Of a DNA stretch of 64,000 nt, positions 10,575-22,785 are shown piece after piece. The notes under the pieces were generated by a model. It was not told the origin of the DNA. It was given only the letters and a program-made list of their open reading frames with translations, and ran no database searches. A program made the translations under genes and the position numbers. Source of the stretch: Microcebus murinus (taxonomy: Eukaryota; Chordata; Mammalia; Primates; Cheirogaleidae); the NCBI RefSeq assembly GCF_040939455.1, contig NC_134107.1, positions 10,603,537 to 10,667,536 on the forward strand, in the 5' to 3' direction. Within the stretch, counting starts at the first letter, position 1. Each line of letters begins with the position of its first letter.

Positions 10575-10634
10575 GGAACACTGCTGGGCGGTATGGAACA
10601 CTGCCGGGCGGTATGGAACACTGCCGGGCGGTAC
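10575..10634. repeat. Three tandem copies of a 20-bp unit
   Basis: Unit ggaacactgcYgggcggtay repeats exactly three times (10575-10594, 10595-10614, 10615-10634) with two substitutions. The near identity points to a recent duplication, and the copy number may vary between individuals. Confidence 0.95.
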
Positions 10635-10689
10635 AATCCAACAAGGAAGGAAGGTGTGGACTTGATAACGAGAAAACGATGGGTATGAC

Positions 10690-10850
10690 AAAGGCCACCA
10701 CTTGCTGAGGACGTGCTTTGCACCGACCACACTGTGCACACGTCATCTCATTTCGTTACAGCAACGACCCTGAGGGGGGACACTCCACCACCAAAGCCTG
10801 CAGAGCTGTAAGCCACAGAGCTAGGGTTGGCCACGTCATGAAATCCTGGC
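10690..10850 (-). mobile_element. MIR-type SINE relic
   Basis: 'acgtgctttgcaccgaccac' ... 'cacgtcatctcatttcgttacagcaacgaccctgagg' ... 'agccacagagctagggttgg' resembles the reverse complement of the MIR tail and core (tcatttaatcctcacaacaaccctgagg). It is strongly diverged. Confidence 0.55.
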
Positions 10851-11084
10851 CCTCCGGGGAATAAGGTTCATGGTTAAGCTCCAATGAAAAATGAAGGGGC
10901 GGGGTGGGGGGAAAGTGCTCACACACTTGGTGAATGTGAGTCATGGGTATTGTGCGAGATGTCAAGGTAAAAACAGCAGACACCCGGACAGCGGGCAGGA
11001 GGCTGGCATCGAGGACAGGCAGAGGCAGCTGCCGGGCCCGGGTCTGCCCCGTGAGAAGAGTGCATGAGCGAGCCCGGCTGCCCT

Positions 11085-11395
11085 ACAGCTACCAGCAGGC
11101 ACTTACCACCCCTGATCCTGGAGGCTGGAGTCTAAGCTCAAGTGTCCCAGGTGGGGTCCTTCTGAGGCCTCTCCCCTTGGCCTGCAGACGGCCGCCTCCT
11201 CCATGTCCTCACGTGGTCATCCCTCCGTGCTGGTCCATGTCCTGACCTCCTCTCTTATAAGCACACCCGTCGGACTGGCCTGGGGCCCACCCTAGTGACC
11301 TCGCTTTCCCGTGACTGCCTCTGTGAGGACCCCAGCTTCGCATAAAGGCTCACTCTGAGGCCCTGGGGGTAGGGCTTCTTCATAGGAGTGGGGGA
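11085..11395 (-). mobile_element. MaLR-type LTR relic (MLT1/MST-like)
   Basis: Contains 'ggcctctccccttggcctgcagacggccgcctcctccatgtcctcacgtggtc', 'ctcctctcttataagcacacc', 'cccaccctagtgacctcg' and 'actctgaggccctgggggtagggctt'. These are characteristic reverse-complement segments of the same LTR family seen at 53.0 kb and 54.9 kb. Confidence 0.7.
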
Positions 11396-13163
11396 GGGGA
11401 GAGCATGCACTTAGCCCACAACCCTACGTGACCACCGAGGGCCACATGCCCCAGCAGGACACACCTGTGCCGATGACAAACTCACACGGACGATGGTGGC
11501 TCACAGAACCTACGCTGGCAAGTGCTGCCCTCGGGGCAGCAGGGGCTTCTCGCCGAGGCTGCCTGACCCCAGCAGGGCGGCAGAGAAGTCACCTGAGAGA
11601 CCAGAGACCAGACCGAGTCGCTTGCCAAACCTGTTCTGACACTTCTGCTGTGAGTTGTCATGAGGGTGCAAGAGAGTCTAGACGAAGCTGTAAGGAATGT
11701 AAGTGTCGCGCTATGTAAAACAGGGACTGCCACGGCCACGGCGGGTTAGCTGAAGGCCATAAAGGACCATCGACAGCACAGGCCAGGATCACTGGGGCGT
11801 CCTCAGGCCCCCGCCCCCACTGCATCCGTGATCCCTGCTCCTCAGGGGCGACTCACACCCACCTCGCTCTCGACTCTACCCATGGAGCCCTGCAAAAGCC
11901 ACACGATGGGGCAGGGGGCACTGAGCACTTGGGAGGAATGGCCCCGAGGGGACCCTCCCCGTCCAGGACCCGGAGCTGGAAACACAAGGAGAATAAAGAC
12001 CCCAGCTTCGCGGAGGCCCACAGCAGCGCTCAGTAAGGACTCGGGAAACCCTGAAAGCAATCCGAGCTCTGAGCAGGTCGTTTGTTACCAAGACGTGCAC
12101 TCCGCGTTCAAACCCTCCACTGCGGCTACGGTTTGTGTCTCCACCAGCTTCTCCACGATGCATTTTTAAGGACCCATAATAAACACGAGCTTAGCAGGAG
12201 CCACTAAAGGCGCATTTAAGAGTCTTCTGGCCTTTCGTAGCTGTTCATCGGCGATCTGCGTATTTGCACCCTTCTGAAAAATAGCCCACACCAAGGTCAG
12301 CCTAAACTGTAGTTGGGTTTTTTCCAAATGCAATTGTCCAAGTGGAATAATGCTCCTCGCTGTGGACACAGACCCATCAGACTAGCACTCATCGTGGCAA
12401 ACACCGAAACGCATGAATCTTAAAGCCAGGGGTTTAGGGGTGACGGGAAATGCCGGGTGACCTTGATCGAGGACAGCCTGACCGGAGGATGCTGAGGTCC
12501 CAGAGTCGAGCTCGTACTTCTGCTTGTGTAAATACTAATAAAGGATAACACAGACGTGGAATCGTTTTTCCAATTAGAACATTTTGCAAACAGCAGCCGC
12601 GGGTGTCGAGGCGCAGCGGGAGACAGGCCGTATCTCCTGGCGATTTTTATGTGGCTGCGTTGTCGTGGTCTCTGCTATCGTCAAGGTGACACTGAACCGA
12701 AAGACACAGCTTGGGTTCTGCCAGCGACCCGTGCTCGCCTCAGAGGACAGTTAATTTTCCTATTTTAATAGTGCCGACTGCAGACAGAGCCATCACAGAG
12801 CAGAGGATCAGGCGCCGGCCGGAGAAGTCAGTTCAGAAGCAATAAACTGAAGCAGAGTGACAGACAGGCGTGGGGCCGGGGAGCAATCAAATAACTGTGA
12901 CTGCAAACACAAAGCGCTTACTGTGCGCGTGCGGCCCGGCCGGCTCAGTACGCGCATCAAACGCAGCCTCTTCCCAGGCCATTCTCGGTGCGGTAGGTAT
13001 CGGCACCCCGGGCACAGAGAGGGACACTCCAAAGACTTCAGAATGGTTGCAGAGCCATAGAGCTGAGATTATGGGGGCCCCAAAGGCCGAGCTGGGGAGT
13101 CTCAGCTCCATCTGGGATCTTTCTTCTCTCCAGGCTCTGTGTTTCCAGCTCTGGGCCCTGGAT
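11396..13163. other. Intronic stretch, nothing identified
   Basis: Mixed-composition intron. No repeat family, exon or RNA gene recognised. Confidence 0.45.
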
Positions 13164-13187
13164 GGGGGGGGGGGGGGGAGGGGGGGG
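13164..13187 (+). repeat. Poly-G tract (G15 A G8)
   Basis: Fifteen consecutive G, one A, then eight G on the plus strand, followed by a short C run. The length is likely to be polymorphic and prone to sequencing error. Confidence 0.9.
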
Positions 13188-13411
13188 CCCTCCCAGACAG
13201 AGCCACGGATCAGGAAGATTAACCCAGCAGGAAGGAGGTCACGAAGTGGATCAGAGATGATGCAGCCCTGTGTCCACCCACAAATGAGGGCACGCGGGCA
13301 GGGGTCCGAGCTGGGGGAAGCTGAGTCAGAGAGAGGCGGAGGAGCCGTGGACACCCAATTGCAGAGCAGAGGTGTGGGGAGTAGTTGAGGCAGGCCCGAG
13401 AGGAGATCAGC

Positions 13412-14273
13412 TGTTTTTTTTATGTGGAGCTAAGTCTCTAAGATTCAGGTCGCCATAGACGAAAAGGAAATTGATACGAAATAGAATAAAAGAATACACA
13501 GAGACTAAGATATAGTTTACAGTTTTATATAAAAAGATCAGATATAACAGCAGGGTTACTCAGGAGACTGGACATATCTCTATGAATGTTCAGCAATATG
13601 GTTAGATTTATATAGGTTTGTATAATCACAGACATCACTTATCAGTTGTCAGGGTAACATATTTGTATATCATGGAATGCAGTTGTTATGGGATACAGGT
13701 AGTGGGTCGGGGTCAAAAGTCCTCTCAAGGGGCTTCTAATCTATCTAGGTGAACAAACAGGTACAAAGTCTTTCAGAGGCTAACTTTTAAGTTATAAGAG
13801 GTAGTTGTCAATTAACAAAGGTATAACAAAAGAGGCATAGTGACTCTATATTTCTTTGATTTAGTTATGGTGGACTTAAAGGTAGACACTTAGGAGAGAA
13901 CAGGAAATCCATCTCTATAAAACAGGTTGTTTATAACCACCGGGGTGCATCTCTGGGCAAAGGGCACTCATTGTCTCCGGTTCCCATCCTGTGGGCCATA
14001 TTTGCCTTGTCTTGTCTTTCGAGACACAGGGAAGCTCACTCACAGATTTTGAGATACTGGGAAGCCTTCCTGGAAAACATCCCCACTGGAGATTTGAGAG
14101 CTCTCCCATGATAGCAGCCTCTAATAAGTGAACCACTGAGACCACACATTCCTTCAGGGCAAAACCCTGCAAACTCCTGTTTCTGGCTTTAATACAGCAA
14201 TACTGGGTTATACAATAAAATAATGATCTTATGAGCTATATCTTGTTAATTCCTCAACCATATTTTCCCAACA
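13412..14273 (-). mobile_element. Solo-LTR-like block, probable endogenous retrovirus remnant
   Basis: This 862-bp AT-rich block stands out sharply from its GC-rich surroundings. Read on the minus strand it starts tgttgggaaaatatgg and ends ccacataaaaaaaaca, giving the TG...CA ends of a retroviral LTR. Near its 3' third it has a TATA-like ttttatataaaactg, and about 30-90 bases further a T-rich segment. There are also attaaa/aataaa-like signals. No gag, pol or env sequence is present. The flanking 6-mers (atcagc and gaaagg) do not match, so no target duplication survives or my ends are slightly off. The retroviral class is not assigned. Confidence 0.6.
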
Positions 14274-14875
14274 GAAAGGCGCTGGGAAAAAGCCTCGCCC
14301 TCGGATTTAGCGCAGGAAATTAAATCTTGACGAGTCAGGGCCCTGGGAGTGCCACCTTCTGGGTGACCCTCATCAGCCAGGGACACCAGCGCAGGACACG
14401 GCTGCTCCCGGGCAGCACGGCCCCTGACCCGGAGCCGCCTCCCCGCCACGCGGGGTTTACAGAGCAATCCCACAGGGTACGCAGTAACTCCAGAGCAAAG
14501 CCACCTTCCCCGGACGTCATTTTCTCAGAGATTTAAGTAGCATTAACTCTAAGCCCAAACAGACGAGCGCACCGAGGCAGAAATCTGTGGACAGACCGCG
14601 GCCCCACACACCCGCCAATCTCGCTCCGGCCTAAAACTTTAACCTAACGCCCAACAGAGGAAGGTGCAGCATAGAACCCTCACGGCACACAAAGCCAACT
14701 CTGGTTAAGTTGTTTTTTGCTCTGGGAAAATGATACCTATGCAAAGGAAGTCCTCCTCAGCCTTTAGCAAGCGTGCCCCACGGAATGAACCGTGACAATC
14801 GTGGAACCTCTCAGGGGAGGGCCAGGGCCTCACACTTTGCTTTAAACATTTTACAACTCACCGATTTCCGGATTA
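14274..14875. other. Intronic stretch, nothing identified
   Basis: Non-repetitive sequence between the LTR-like block and the Alu. No coding potential seen. Confidence 0.45.
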
Positions 14876-14891
14876 AAATTGTAAAGTGTAA

Positions 14892-15183
<292 letters not shown>

Positions 15184-15477
15184 TTGCAAAGGGTAAAGCA
15201 CTCCACGTAAGGACAGTAAGGCTGGCTATTATTGCCACATTACAGGGAAAAAGGAGACAGAGTAAGGTCTGAGTGGGGGCGGGGAGCTCTCTCTCTGGCC
15301 TTAGCAACCAACTACTGAAAACACAAAGAAAAAAAGAAGATGTCACATCTTCCATCCCTCCAAAAGGTGATCCAAGTGCACAGTACCACAAAGGACGCAG
15401 CAGGGTCACTCAGAGTAGACCCCAAAGATCCTAGGCACGTTAGTATTTCTGTAACCAAAAGGATGAGTGGGTGGATG

Positions 15478-15520
15478 GAGAAATGGCTGGCTGGATGAAG
15501 GAGGGATGGATGATGGATAA
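15478..15520. repeat. Imperfect (GGAT)n/(GGCT) simple repeat
   Basis: Units such as gatgg, ggct and ggatgg repeat through 'tggatggagaaatggctggctggatgaaggagggatggatgatgg'. It is short and impure. Confidence 0.6.
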
Positions 15521-15529
15521 TACCAATAT

Positions 15530-15955
15530 AACAATAATATCAATACAGTATCAATAAAGACAAATCTCAAAAACATAATGCCAAATGAAAAAGCCAGTTC
15601 TCAATGGCATGCCCAGTATGAAAACAAGTATCTTTACATGCATATATATTCTCTTTCACTTGACACCACAATGCTACATAGCTGTAACTGACACACACAA
15701 AAAGACAACAGGAGACAGAGACAGTCACACTGAATTCCCGGCGGCGTTTGCCTCCGAGGAGGAGGCCGGGGGGAGCAGGATGAGGACGATTTTGACCGTA
15801 TCAGTAACGTGTTAATCTTATGATTAAAAAATGACAAAGTGTTAATTAACAACTGTCGATTGTGTGTGACAGATACACTAGCGTTTATGATATTTATTCT
15901 TGATATTTTTCTGTATTTCTAATAGTTTCTAAATTTAAAGAAACACAAACACGGC
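15530..15955 (+). mobile_element. Old L1 3'-end fragment
   Basis: 'caaatctcaaaaacataatgccaaatgaaaaagcc' matches the L1 3'-end pattern 'gaatctcaaaaacattatgctgagtgaaagaagcc'. The AT-rich 3' UTR-like part includes 'tatttttctgtatttctaatagtttc'. It is 5' truncated, and no open reading frame remains. Confidence 0.65.
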
Positions 15956-15959
15956 CTGT

Positions 15960-17030
15960 TAAAAGCATCAAACCAAGACCTGAGGCCTTCCCCAGCCTCC
16001 CGGTCGGGGTGAAGGCGGTCGGGAACCGTCCGTGGGTCTCCACCTCTCCCTGCACTCCCAGCCCCAGCCCCCACTTCCCCGGATTCTCGCAGGGGCCTCC
16101 CCACAGCTCCTACGTCCTTCCCTCTTCCCTGCAGAGAAGCCAAGATCATCCTTTCCAAATATGAATAAGGTCACGTGCTCTGTACCAAACCTCTGCTCGA
16201 CAAGCAGAATGACAGCCCCTTGCCGTGACCCTGCGCACCTGGATACCCCCTCCTACCTCCCCCTGCCAGGTGCACCTGCTCCTCCGGCCCACAGCCCGCA
16301 GCCTCCTCTGCTGATTCCACGCACCAAGCTCATTCCCGCTCAGGCCGCTGCACACACTCTCTGCTCGGAAGGTTCCGGGCAAAGACCTTCGCCAAGTGGA
16401 TGGCTCCTCAACCCGGGCTCAGCTTGGCTGTCCCCTCCTCACCCCCCAGAGGCAAGGGCTTGAACGATTCACTCCCTAGCCAGACAGTTAGTGTCCACTC
16501 AGCAGCACCACTAGACAGGGCACAAGGACGGGACAGACGCCCTCAGAGAGGCACTGACCCAGAGTCCCCCGGACACTTAACTGTGAACACACACCTGTGA
16601 AGAAAGAGACCGAGAAAAAGCAAAGCGGCTGGGAAAATCTTCGGGAGGGTCCGCCCAGGTCGGGTGGGAGTTGTGATCTGCATCCTCAGACCTGCAAGGA
16701 GTCACTGGAGGGTTGCACACACGTGGTGGCAATGGCGTGCACGTGACAACAATCACCTCCAGCGTCCTACGGAAAACTCCTGAGACAAGAGAGTCTGTCT
16801 TGGTTGTCTGAGAGAAGGATGATGGTAAGAGGGGCAGGGCGGGGACGTGGGCACGGGGGGTGGCAGGCTCGGCAGGGAGTCGGAAGACAGAAGAACAAGA
16901 CTTGGGAATGGAACCGCCTGGCGGCTAGGGCTGGGGAGACGGTGACTCCTGCGTTCTGCTCCAACGACTGCGCCGAAGGTCCTCGCGGCCAAGAAGGGGG
17001 AGCAGCCCGCAGACCACCAGCTGGGCAGTG
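15960..17030. other. Intronic stretch with possible L2 fragment
   Basis: Mostly unrecognised GC-rich intron. The part at about 16310-16480 ('accaagctcattcccgctcaggccgctgcacacactctctgctcgg') resembles the 3' portion of an L2 LINE in plus orientation, but the match is weak. Confidence 0.4.
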
Positions 17031-17034
17031 GACT

Positions 17035-17432
17035 CACAGCACGTGGCCTGGCCGTGTGGCAGGATGCTACTTGGCAATAACAGGGAGTGCAGTTTGGACA
17101 GCCGCCTTGCTGGGCACGGAACTCAGAACGACTACACTGGGCGAAGGAAGCCAGACAGGAGCCGCCCCACTCTTTGTCCCGCACAACCCCACTCCCAGGA
17201 CACGTCCGAGCGGCAAGCGGCACACAGAGAGCAGGCTGGCGGTTTCGGGGGCTGGAGGCAGGAACAGGCCGGAGGCAGCTTCTCGGGGTGACAGAAACAT
17301 CCCACAGCTGGATGGTGGAGCCGGTGGGACAACTCGGCAGATTTACTAGAAATCACTGAACTCTGTTCTTAAAAGAAGTGAATCTCGTGGTTTGTAAATT
17401 ATAACTCAACAAAGCTTTCTGTTTATTTGGTT
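17035..17432 (+). mobile_element. GC-shifted L1 3' UTR fragment
   Basis: The order of landmarks is that of an old L1 3' end: 'ttggcaataacagggagtg' (for 'cagcaataaaaaggaatg'), 'gggcgaaggaagccagacag' (for 'gagtgaaagaagccagacac'), 'ggtttcgggggctggagg', 'ggggtgacagaaacatcc' and finally 'tggtttgtaaattataactcaacaaagc' (for 'tgtatgtaaattatacctcaataaagc'). The middle part has become GC-rich, with many A/T-to-G/C differences from the consensus. Confidence 0.7.
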
Positions 17433-20400
17433 TTTTGTTTTGTTTTTTAAAAAGGTAACTACTACCCGAGAGAGAAGATAACAGCAGAGCCAGGCGTGGG
17501 GGTTCAGAGAGAAGCCAGGGCAGGGCCACGGCGTCGGTTTTGCACAGCGTGAGCTGAGGAGCATCTGAGCCCCAACTGACAAGGTGTCCAGAGAGAGAGA
17601 TGGGGTCTGGCCCCCAGAGGGGACGTCACAGCTGGAGGTGTGGCCGTGGACGCCACTTGGACGGAAGTGTGGTTGGAGGCCCTGGGTGTGGGCGGAGGAG
17701 GAGAGCCGGGCCGCCTGCAGTGGGGGGTCAGGGACGTCCCTCAGCCGCAGGGTGAGAGATGAGCAGCCGGTAGAGGGACGGAGAAGGGGACACAGGGATT
17801 TTGGAGACAGGATCCTGCTGGGGTGCAAGGTGAGGCACAGGCAGGAGCCAGGGTCTGGGCGCAGGGGCTCTGGTCGTAGGGAGCCTGGAGCGGCCACCAT
17901 GAGTCTTCCTCTGCCCGGAGCCTGCCTGCTGGTCACTTACCGCCTACCCAGAAGATGCCGCAGAGAACGTGGCAGAAGGAAACCTGACCGCAGCCGGCTT
18001 TCTACCTGGAAAAATCCATCCTGGGGAGCCCAGGACAAACCTTCCTGAAGCAGAACTGAGAGGCCGCCACTTACAGCACATGGCCACCCAAGCTGCCAGT
18101 TTTCCGGAAGCGTGGATTCCATTCTCTCCCGGAAGGTGACACACAGCTCCACCTCCCAAGGGGCCAAGAGTAATGAGTCAGACACACGCACAGCAAAGTG
18201 TTCACACGGAGCTCTGGAACATGACCAACCGTGTCAGCACCGGCCTTCCAGAACCCTCTCTCACGACAGGTAGTGCCCGCTGGTCTTTGCAGAACGGGGA
18301 CCGGCAGGAGGGCCTTGACCCGGACAGGATGAGGGGAGGGCGCGACAATCGCCAAGACGGTGGGGTCCTCCCACAGCCAAAAGCACAGGAAACCCTGAGA
18401 TACGAAAAGCAGATACCACACTGCCGTGCCTGCGACAGAAAGAACCAGGGGGCTAAAACCTGGAGGCGGAGACCAAACCACTCTGCTCCTGGAGCCCCAC
18501 CTTGACCCTTGACGACAAGCAGAGGGGCCAAGGTCACGTGAGAATCACGCGTAGCCGAGCATCCACTTGAAGCAGGTGCTCAACGAGGGGGCGGGGCAGG
18601 CCCTGGGAGGAGGGGGCAGAGACCCGCCCCCATGTGGCCAGGCGGGGGCTGCTGCTGGGGGTGGGGAGACTTCGAGTGTGTGTGTTAGAGAGAAAGGGGG
18701 TGGGGGAGGGATGGCACTAAACCGTCTACGAGGGGTCAGGGTAGCGGCTGAAACGCTTTTTCCTAAATGAAACATCCAGCTTGAAGATGCATTTATCTAA
18801 TAAATGGAAGCTTCGATTAAAGCATACAAGGGGACACTCAATTTCCTGAAGCCTCTGCCAGAGGAGGGCCAGGCCCCCGCGGCCCCGTCAGCTCGCTCGG
18901 ACACTTGGGCCGAGGCTTCAGCTGAGCCCCGGGTGCAAATCCTTGAGGAGAGGAGACACGGGGCCCACATCACACACACCCCAGGAGACCGGAGGGGGCG
19001 CTGTGCTCCTGACGTGACACTCCGCTCAGGTTAAAGACCCAACTGCCGTGTGCCTCGGTGCCAGCCTCCTTCTCGCTCCTCCATAAATAACAGGGCTCAC
19101 CAGTTTGTATCTGTTTGGGCACATGCCTTTTTTTTCTTTAAATGCTAATTGCATGTTGGGTGCCGGTGGTCTGCCACACGCTGCACTTGAGATGACGCAG
19201 AGACACGCCCTCCACATGCCCAGAGCCCACCGCCCTCCCCCCACGGCCTGGTAAGCCCGCCTGCCCGGCCCGAGCGTGCCCGAGGTCGGGGACTGCAGGA
19301 GGCTCCCACTCAAAAGCATAAAGCTTCAGTCCCACCCGGGCTGTGAGACTCGGAAACTGCAGTCGCTCAAGGAGCAGCCCCTCGGGCACCCTCCCTGGCG
19401 GGCGGGCACAGGGCCGCGGTGCCAAACTCGCTCGGCAGCTCCCGTTCCGCTCCTCCGGGCAGGATTCCAGGAACGGTCTGTGTCCCAGCTACACAGGGGA
19501 CACAGCCCGACAAGGGACTTCACGCGGGAACAATGCCTGCTCTGTTGCTGACAGCTCACACCCGTGGGATTCCTGGTCGCAGCCTCCAGGGGCTTTGTTT
19601 GTCTTGAACAAAGCGAAGAGAAGTGGTCTCCAGAAGGTTCCAGAAACAGTGATGCTCCAGAGAGTAGAGACTAAACCCCCAGAAGGAACTCTCAGCTTCC
19701 TTTCTCGAAGACGTCCTCCACCTGCCACTCTCTGCAGGTGCAGCAGCCGCTCTGGCCGCACTGCGCCGCCCTCAGGGCCCAGCCGGCCGGAGGAACCTTC
19801 CCCCAGTTCCCGACCTCGTCTCGATGGTCAGGCGGCCTTCGTGGCTGTGGGAGCCTCCCGAGTGTGGACAGCGCCCGCGGAAGGGCTGGCACCCTTCTGG
19901 GAGAAAGGCAATGGGACGGACACTTCACGGCGCTCGCCGCGCACCTAGCGCCGCAGGACACCGGCCTGCAGCCCACTGCACAGGTGGGGTCTCTCCCCGC
20001 AGCAGATGGAACCGAGACCCAGAGACTGCAGACCCTCACCCAGAGCCCTCGGTGAGCAGTGGGGGACCCGACTGTGACCCGCCAGGACGACGGTGCCGTC
20101 TCCCACGCACTGCCGCCCCGCTGCCACCTTCCTGTGGTGGCCTCAGCCTGCAGGTGTGCGTCAGGCGCGGGCGCCAGGCAGGGGGTGGGCACACCCAACG
20201 CCACATCCGGGCTGCCTTCCAGCAGGTTCCGAGGCCGAAGGCGTGTGTCCCCAAGACACCTGCTGTGCCTCTCACTCGCTCTGGAGTCCAATCCTTCGCG
20301 CACCCATCCGCAAACATCTGTAAACCTACCCGTGCTGGGAGGGAGGAGGCGCAGCCCCTGGGGGCCGGCTGACGTCCGTTTCTCCATCTAGCTGCGGGTC

Positions 20401-21429
20401 ACACGCCGCGTCCCCTTTGGCACTGAAGACACACGCCCTTGTACAGGTGTGCCGTGCTCCAAGAGGAAGGCTCACAGAAGCCACCACCTCGAGGCTGCCA
20501 CAAGGACTCCAGGAAACGATGCACGCAGAGACCTCGGCACAGTGTCTCGCACGTGGTAACGTTCCGGGAGTTCTTAGCACGGTTGCAGGACGCTGGTTTC
20601 CCCATGTCGGAATGTGCCCGCAGGGACGTGCCGAGTTAGGGTCAGGGCCCAACATAAGCCACTCCCTTTGGCTTCCCAATTTGGACCGTCAGGCCTGGGG
20701 TCTGGGACCGAAGAGGAGAGCTTCCCAGTCCCCCCGCCCCTGCCCCCGCTATCCATGAGCACCACCAGGACAGGGGATTGAAGGGTTAAAACCCGCAGCG
20801 CAAGGGAGGCTCAAACTGACGGTGGTTGCAGGTGTCTCTGCCACTGAGAGGGGCAGCGTCCAGGGACAGAGAGGGTCGGGCCAAGGGACCCAAAATATAA
20901 AAGCCACCCCAAAAAGTATCCCAAGTAGAAAATGGGCACAGCGAGAGCCAGAAACACCCGTCTCAGCCCACAGGGCAGCAGACCCTGGCGGGGACACTCC
21001 CAGCTGCACCCTCGCTCCATGCAGTGGTACCAGTGAGGGACGCAAGGCCAGGGCCTAAATCTGGACTGATGGCAACACGGGGTCCTTCTCTCTTCCTCCT
21101 CAGATGAGGCAGGGACCAGGGAGACAGGAGGGGACGTTGGGGCTATCTTAGAGAGCCTCCTGGCAGGGCTCCTGGCTGAACGGGGCAGGCTCTAGGTACA
21201 GGGCGTCCCTCCGCGAGATGAGACAGTTCCCCATCAGCGAGGGTGAGTCCGGCGCAGAGCATGCTGGACACTGCAGAGGAGAAAGGGAGCCCAGGCCGCC
21301 CAAGTCCACGCGACGTCCCCAGCGCTGGGCCTCTTCATCTAAAAAAGGCAAACAGACCACCAGGCCCAGCTTTGCAAGAAGCCAAGGCAAAGTTGCTCGC
21401 ACACACCCGGACAGAGAGAAGGACCACGC
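17433..21429. other. GC-rich intronic stretch, nothing identified
   Basis: Long GC-rich non-repetitive intron. The segment around 19.72-20.42 kb is listed separately as CpG-rich. No exon, RNA gene or recognisable transposon. Confidence 0.45.
19720..20420. promoter_or_regulatory. CpG-rich segment, candidate CpG island
   Basis: CpG dinucleotides are frequent (for example 'cacggcgctcgccgcgcac' at about 19927). There is no TATA-like or exon evidence, so promoter activity is not supported. It may simply reflect the high GC content of the locus. Confidence 0.3.
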
Positions 21430-21960
21430 TGCTGAAAGTCAACTGGAGCAAGATGGGGAAACATGACATGAAAGTAACAAAGGCGCAGCACAGAAACAGA
21501 AATGCACAAGGGGAAGGAAAACGGCATGCAAAGATCACACCCATCTCTGGTCTGCGTGAAATACGCCGCGGCCGAAAGAAGACAGTCTCCAAGATGCTTT
21601 ATGCCGAGGAGGAGAATGAGACGACACAAAACCTACTAGCCAAACCACAACTTGAAAGAATAATTTTCAAAAAGGGAGCGCGCTCACAGCTATAAAAACA
21701 AATGCAAAGTCAAAATAACACGGCTGCAATGAATTCGGAACTACAGGGAACAGAACGGATCCAACTGAAACACAATAAATAAAGGCTGAAGAAAATCACA
21801 GCAAATAGGAAAATGCCAGGCAATTAGAAGCAATGAAAGCAATGAGACAAAAGATGACAGAGAAGGAAAACCAATAGGAGAATAATTACCATCCAAAAAG
21901 TAATAGCATACAAGAAAAGTGCCTTCAAAACAAAGGACAAATAGAGCCTGCAGGTTGGAA
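21430..21960 (+). mobile_element. Possible old L1/HAL1-like relic
   Basis: A-rich purine-heavy sequence ('gcaaagtcaaaataacacggctgcaatgaattcggaactacaggg', 'aaaatcacagcaaataggaaaatgcc', 'gaaaaccaataggagaataat') resembles the 5'/ORF1 part of ancient L1 elements. No frame is intact and the assignment is tentative. Confidence 0.4.
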
Positions 21961-22240
21961 GCTTTTTTTATAGGAAAAACCCAGAATGGCCATCGCTAAA
22001 CACTTCCTGGTCTGGCAGACTGAAGCCAATTCTTGAGGAATCCAGACCCCTCTCCCCCCAAAACAGTCATCTACAAGATGGGAAAACAAGTCAGGTGGCC
22101 TCAGATGTGGCCAAAGCAACGTTTGGGGGCAAGAAGGTAATCCAACCCCCCACAGATGGGAGGAGAAAGGGAATTGTGATTCAGAGACAGGAAACAGAAC
22201 AAGGAGTGTTCAAGCTGAACGTTCAACATGTTCAAAATAC

Positions 22241-22785
22241 CCTCCATCCTCATTATTCACGGATGCTATAACTGGGGACGTGCCTACCATTTGTAACCCC
22301 CAAATCAATGCTTTACACCCTTTCGTGATCATCTACAGACACGCACAAAGTAGCAAAAACTGTGAGGACCCCCTGCACACGTCCCCACGTGAGGCCCAAC
22401 AAGGCACCGCTCCGCCTCCTGGTTTTGGCTCATGATACAAACGAGCATCCTCACTGGAGTCTACTTAGTGACACATTTGTCACGCTTCTTGTGCTTTCCA
22501 TTGGTGATGTCACCATTTACAAGGGCCACAGGGAGGTGCTGAGGCGTCCACAGTATTCCTACGCGAAATGCAAGTGTTGGAGAAGCTTCGTTTAGGCATG
22601 AGTGACAACAGTATCGGCCATCAGTTCGGCCTTAGTGAATCAACAATACAAGCTAAATTAGGTGCCTTTAAAGAGAAACACACATAAAATAAGATTATGC
22701 ATTGACCGGTTGTGGAAACATTGATCAGGGGCTTGCAGAACCTAACCCTAGGGGGACCCTAGGAGCGACAGGTCAGTACTCTCTA
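22241..22785 (+). mobile_element. Non-autonomous Tigger-type DNA transposon relic
   Basis: Starts 'cctcattattcacggatgc', typical of TcMar-Tigger ends, and runs through 'gtcacgcttcttgtgctttcc' and 'aggggcttgcagaacctaaccctag'. In the middle, 22570-22685 encodes a vestige of the helix-turn-helix DNA-binding region of Tigger transposase (KLRLGMSDNSIGHQFGLSES then TIQAKLGAFKEKH). The catalytic domain is absent. This is a different family from the Tigger1 at 5-7.5 kb. Confidence 0.7.

Noticed and set aside
22362..22595. Open frame in the Tigger-type element as a gene
   Set aside because: The frame lies in the non-coding leader of the transposon; the transposase vestige is in a different place and broken.
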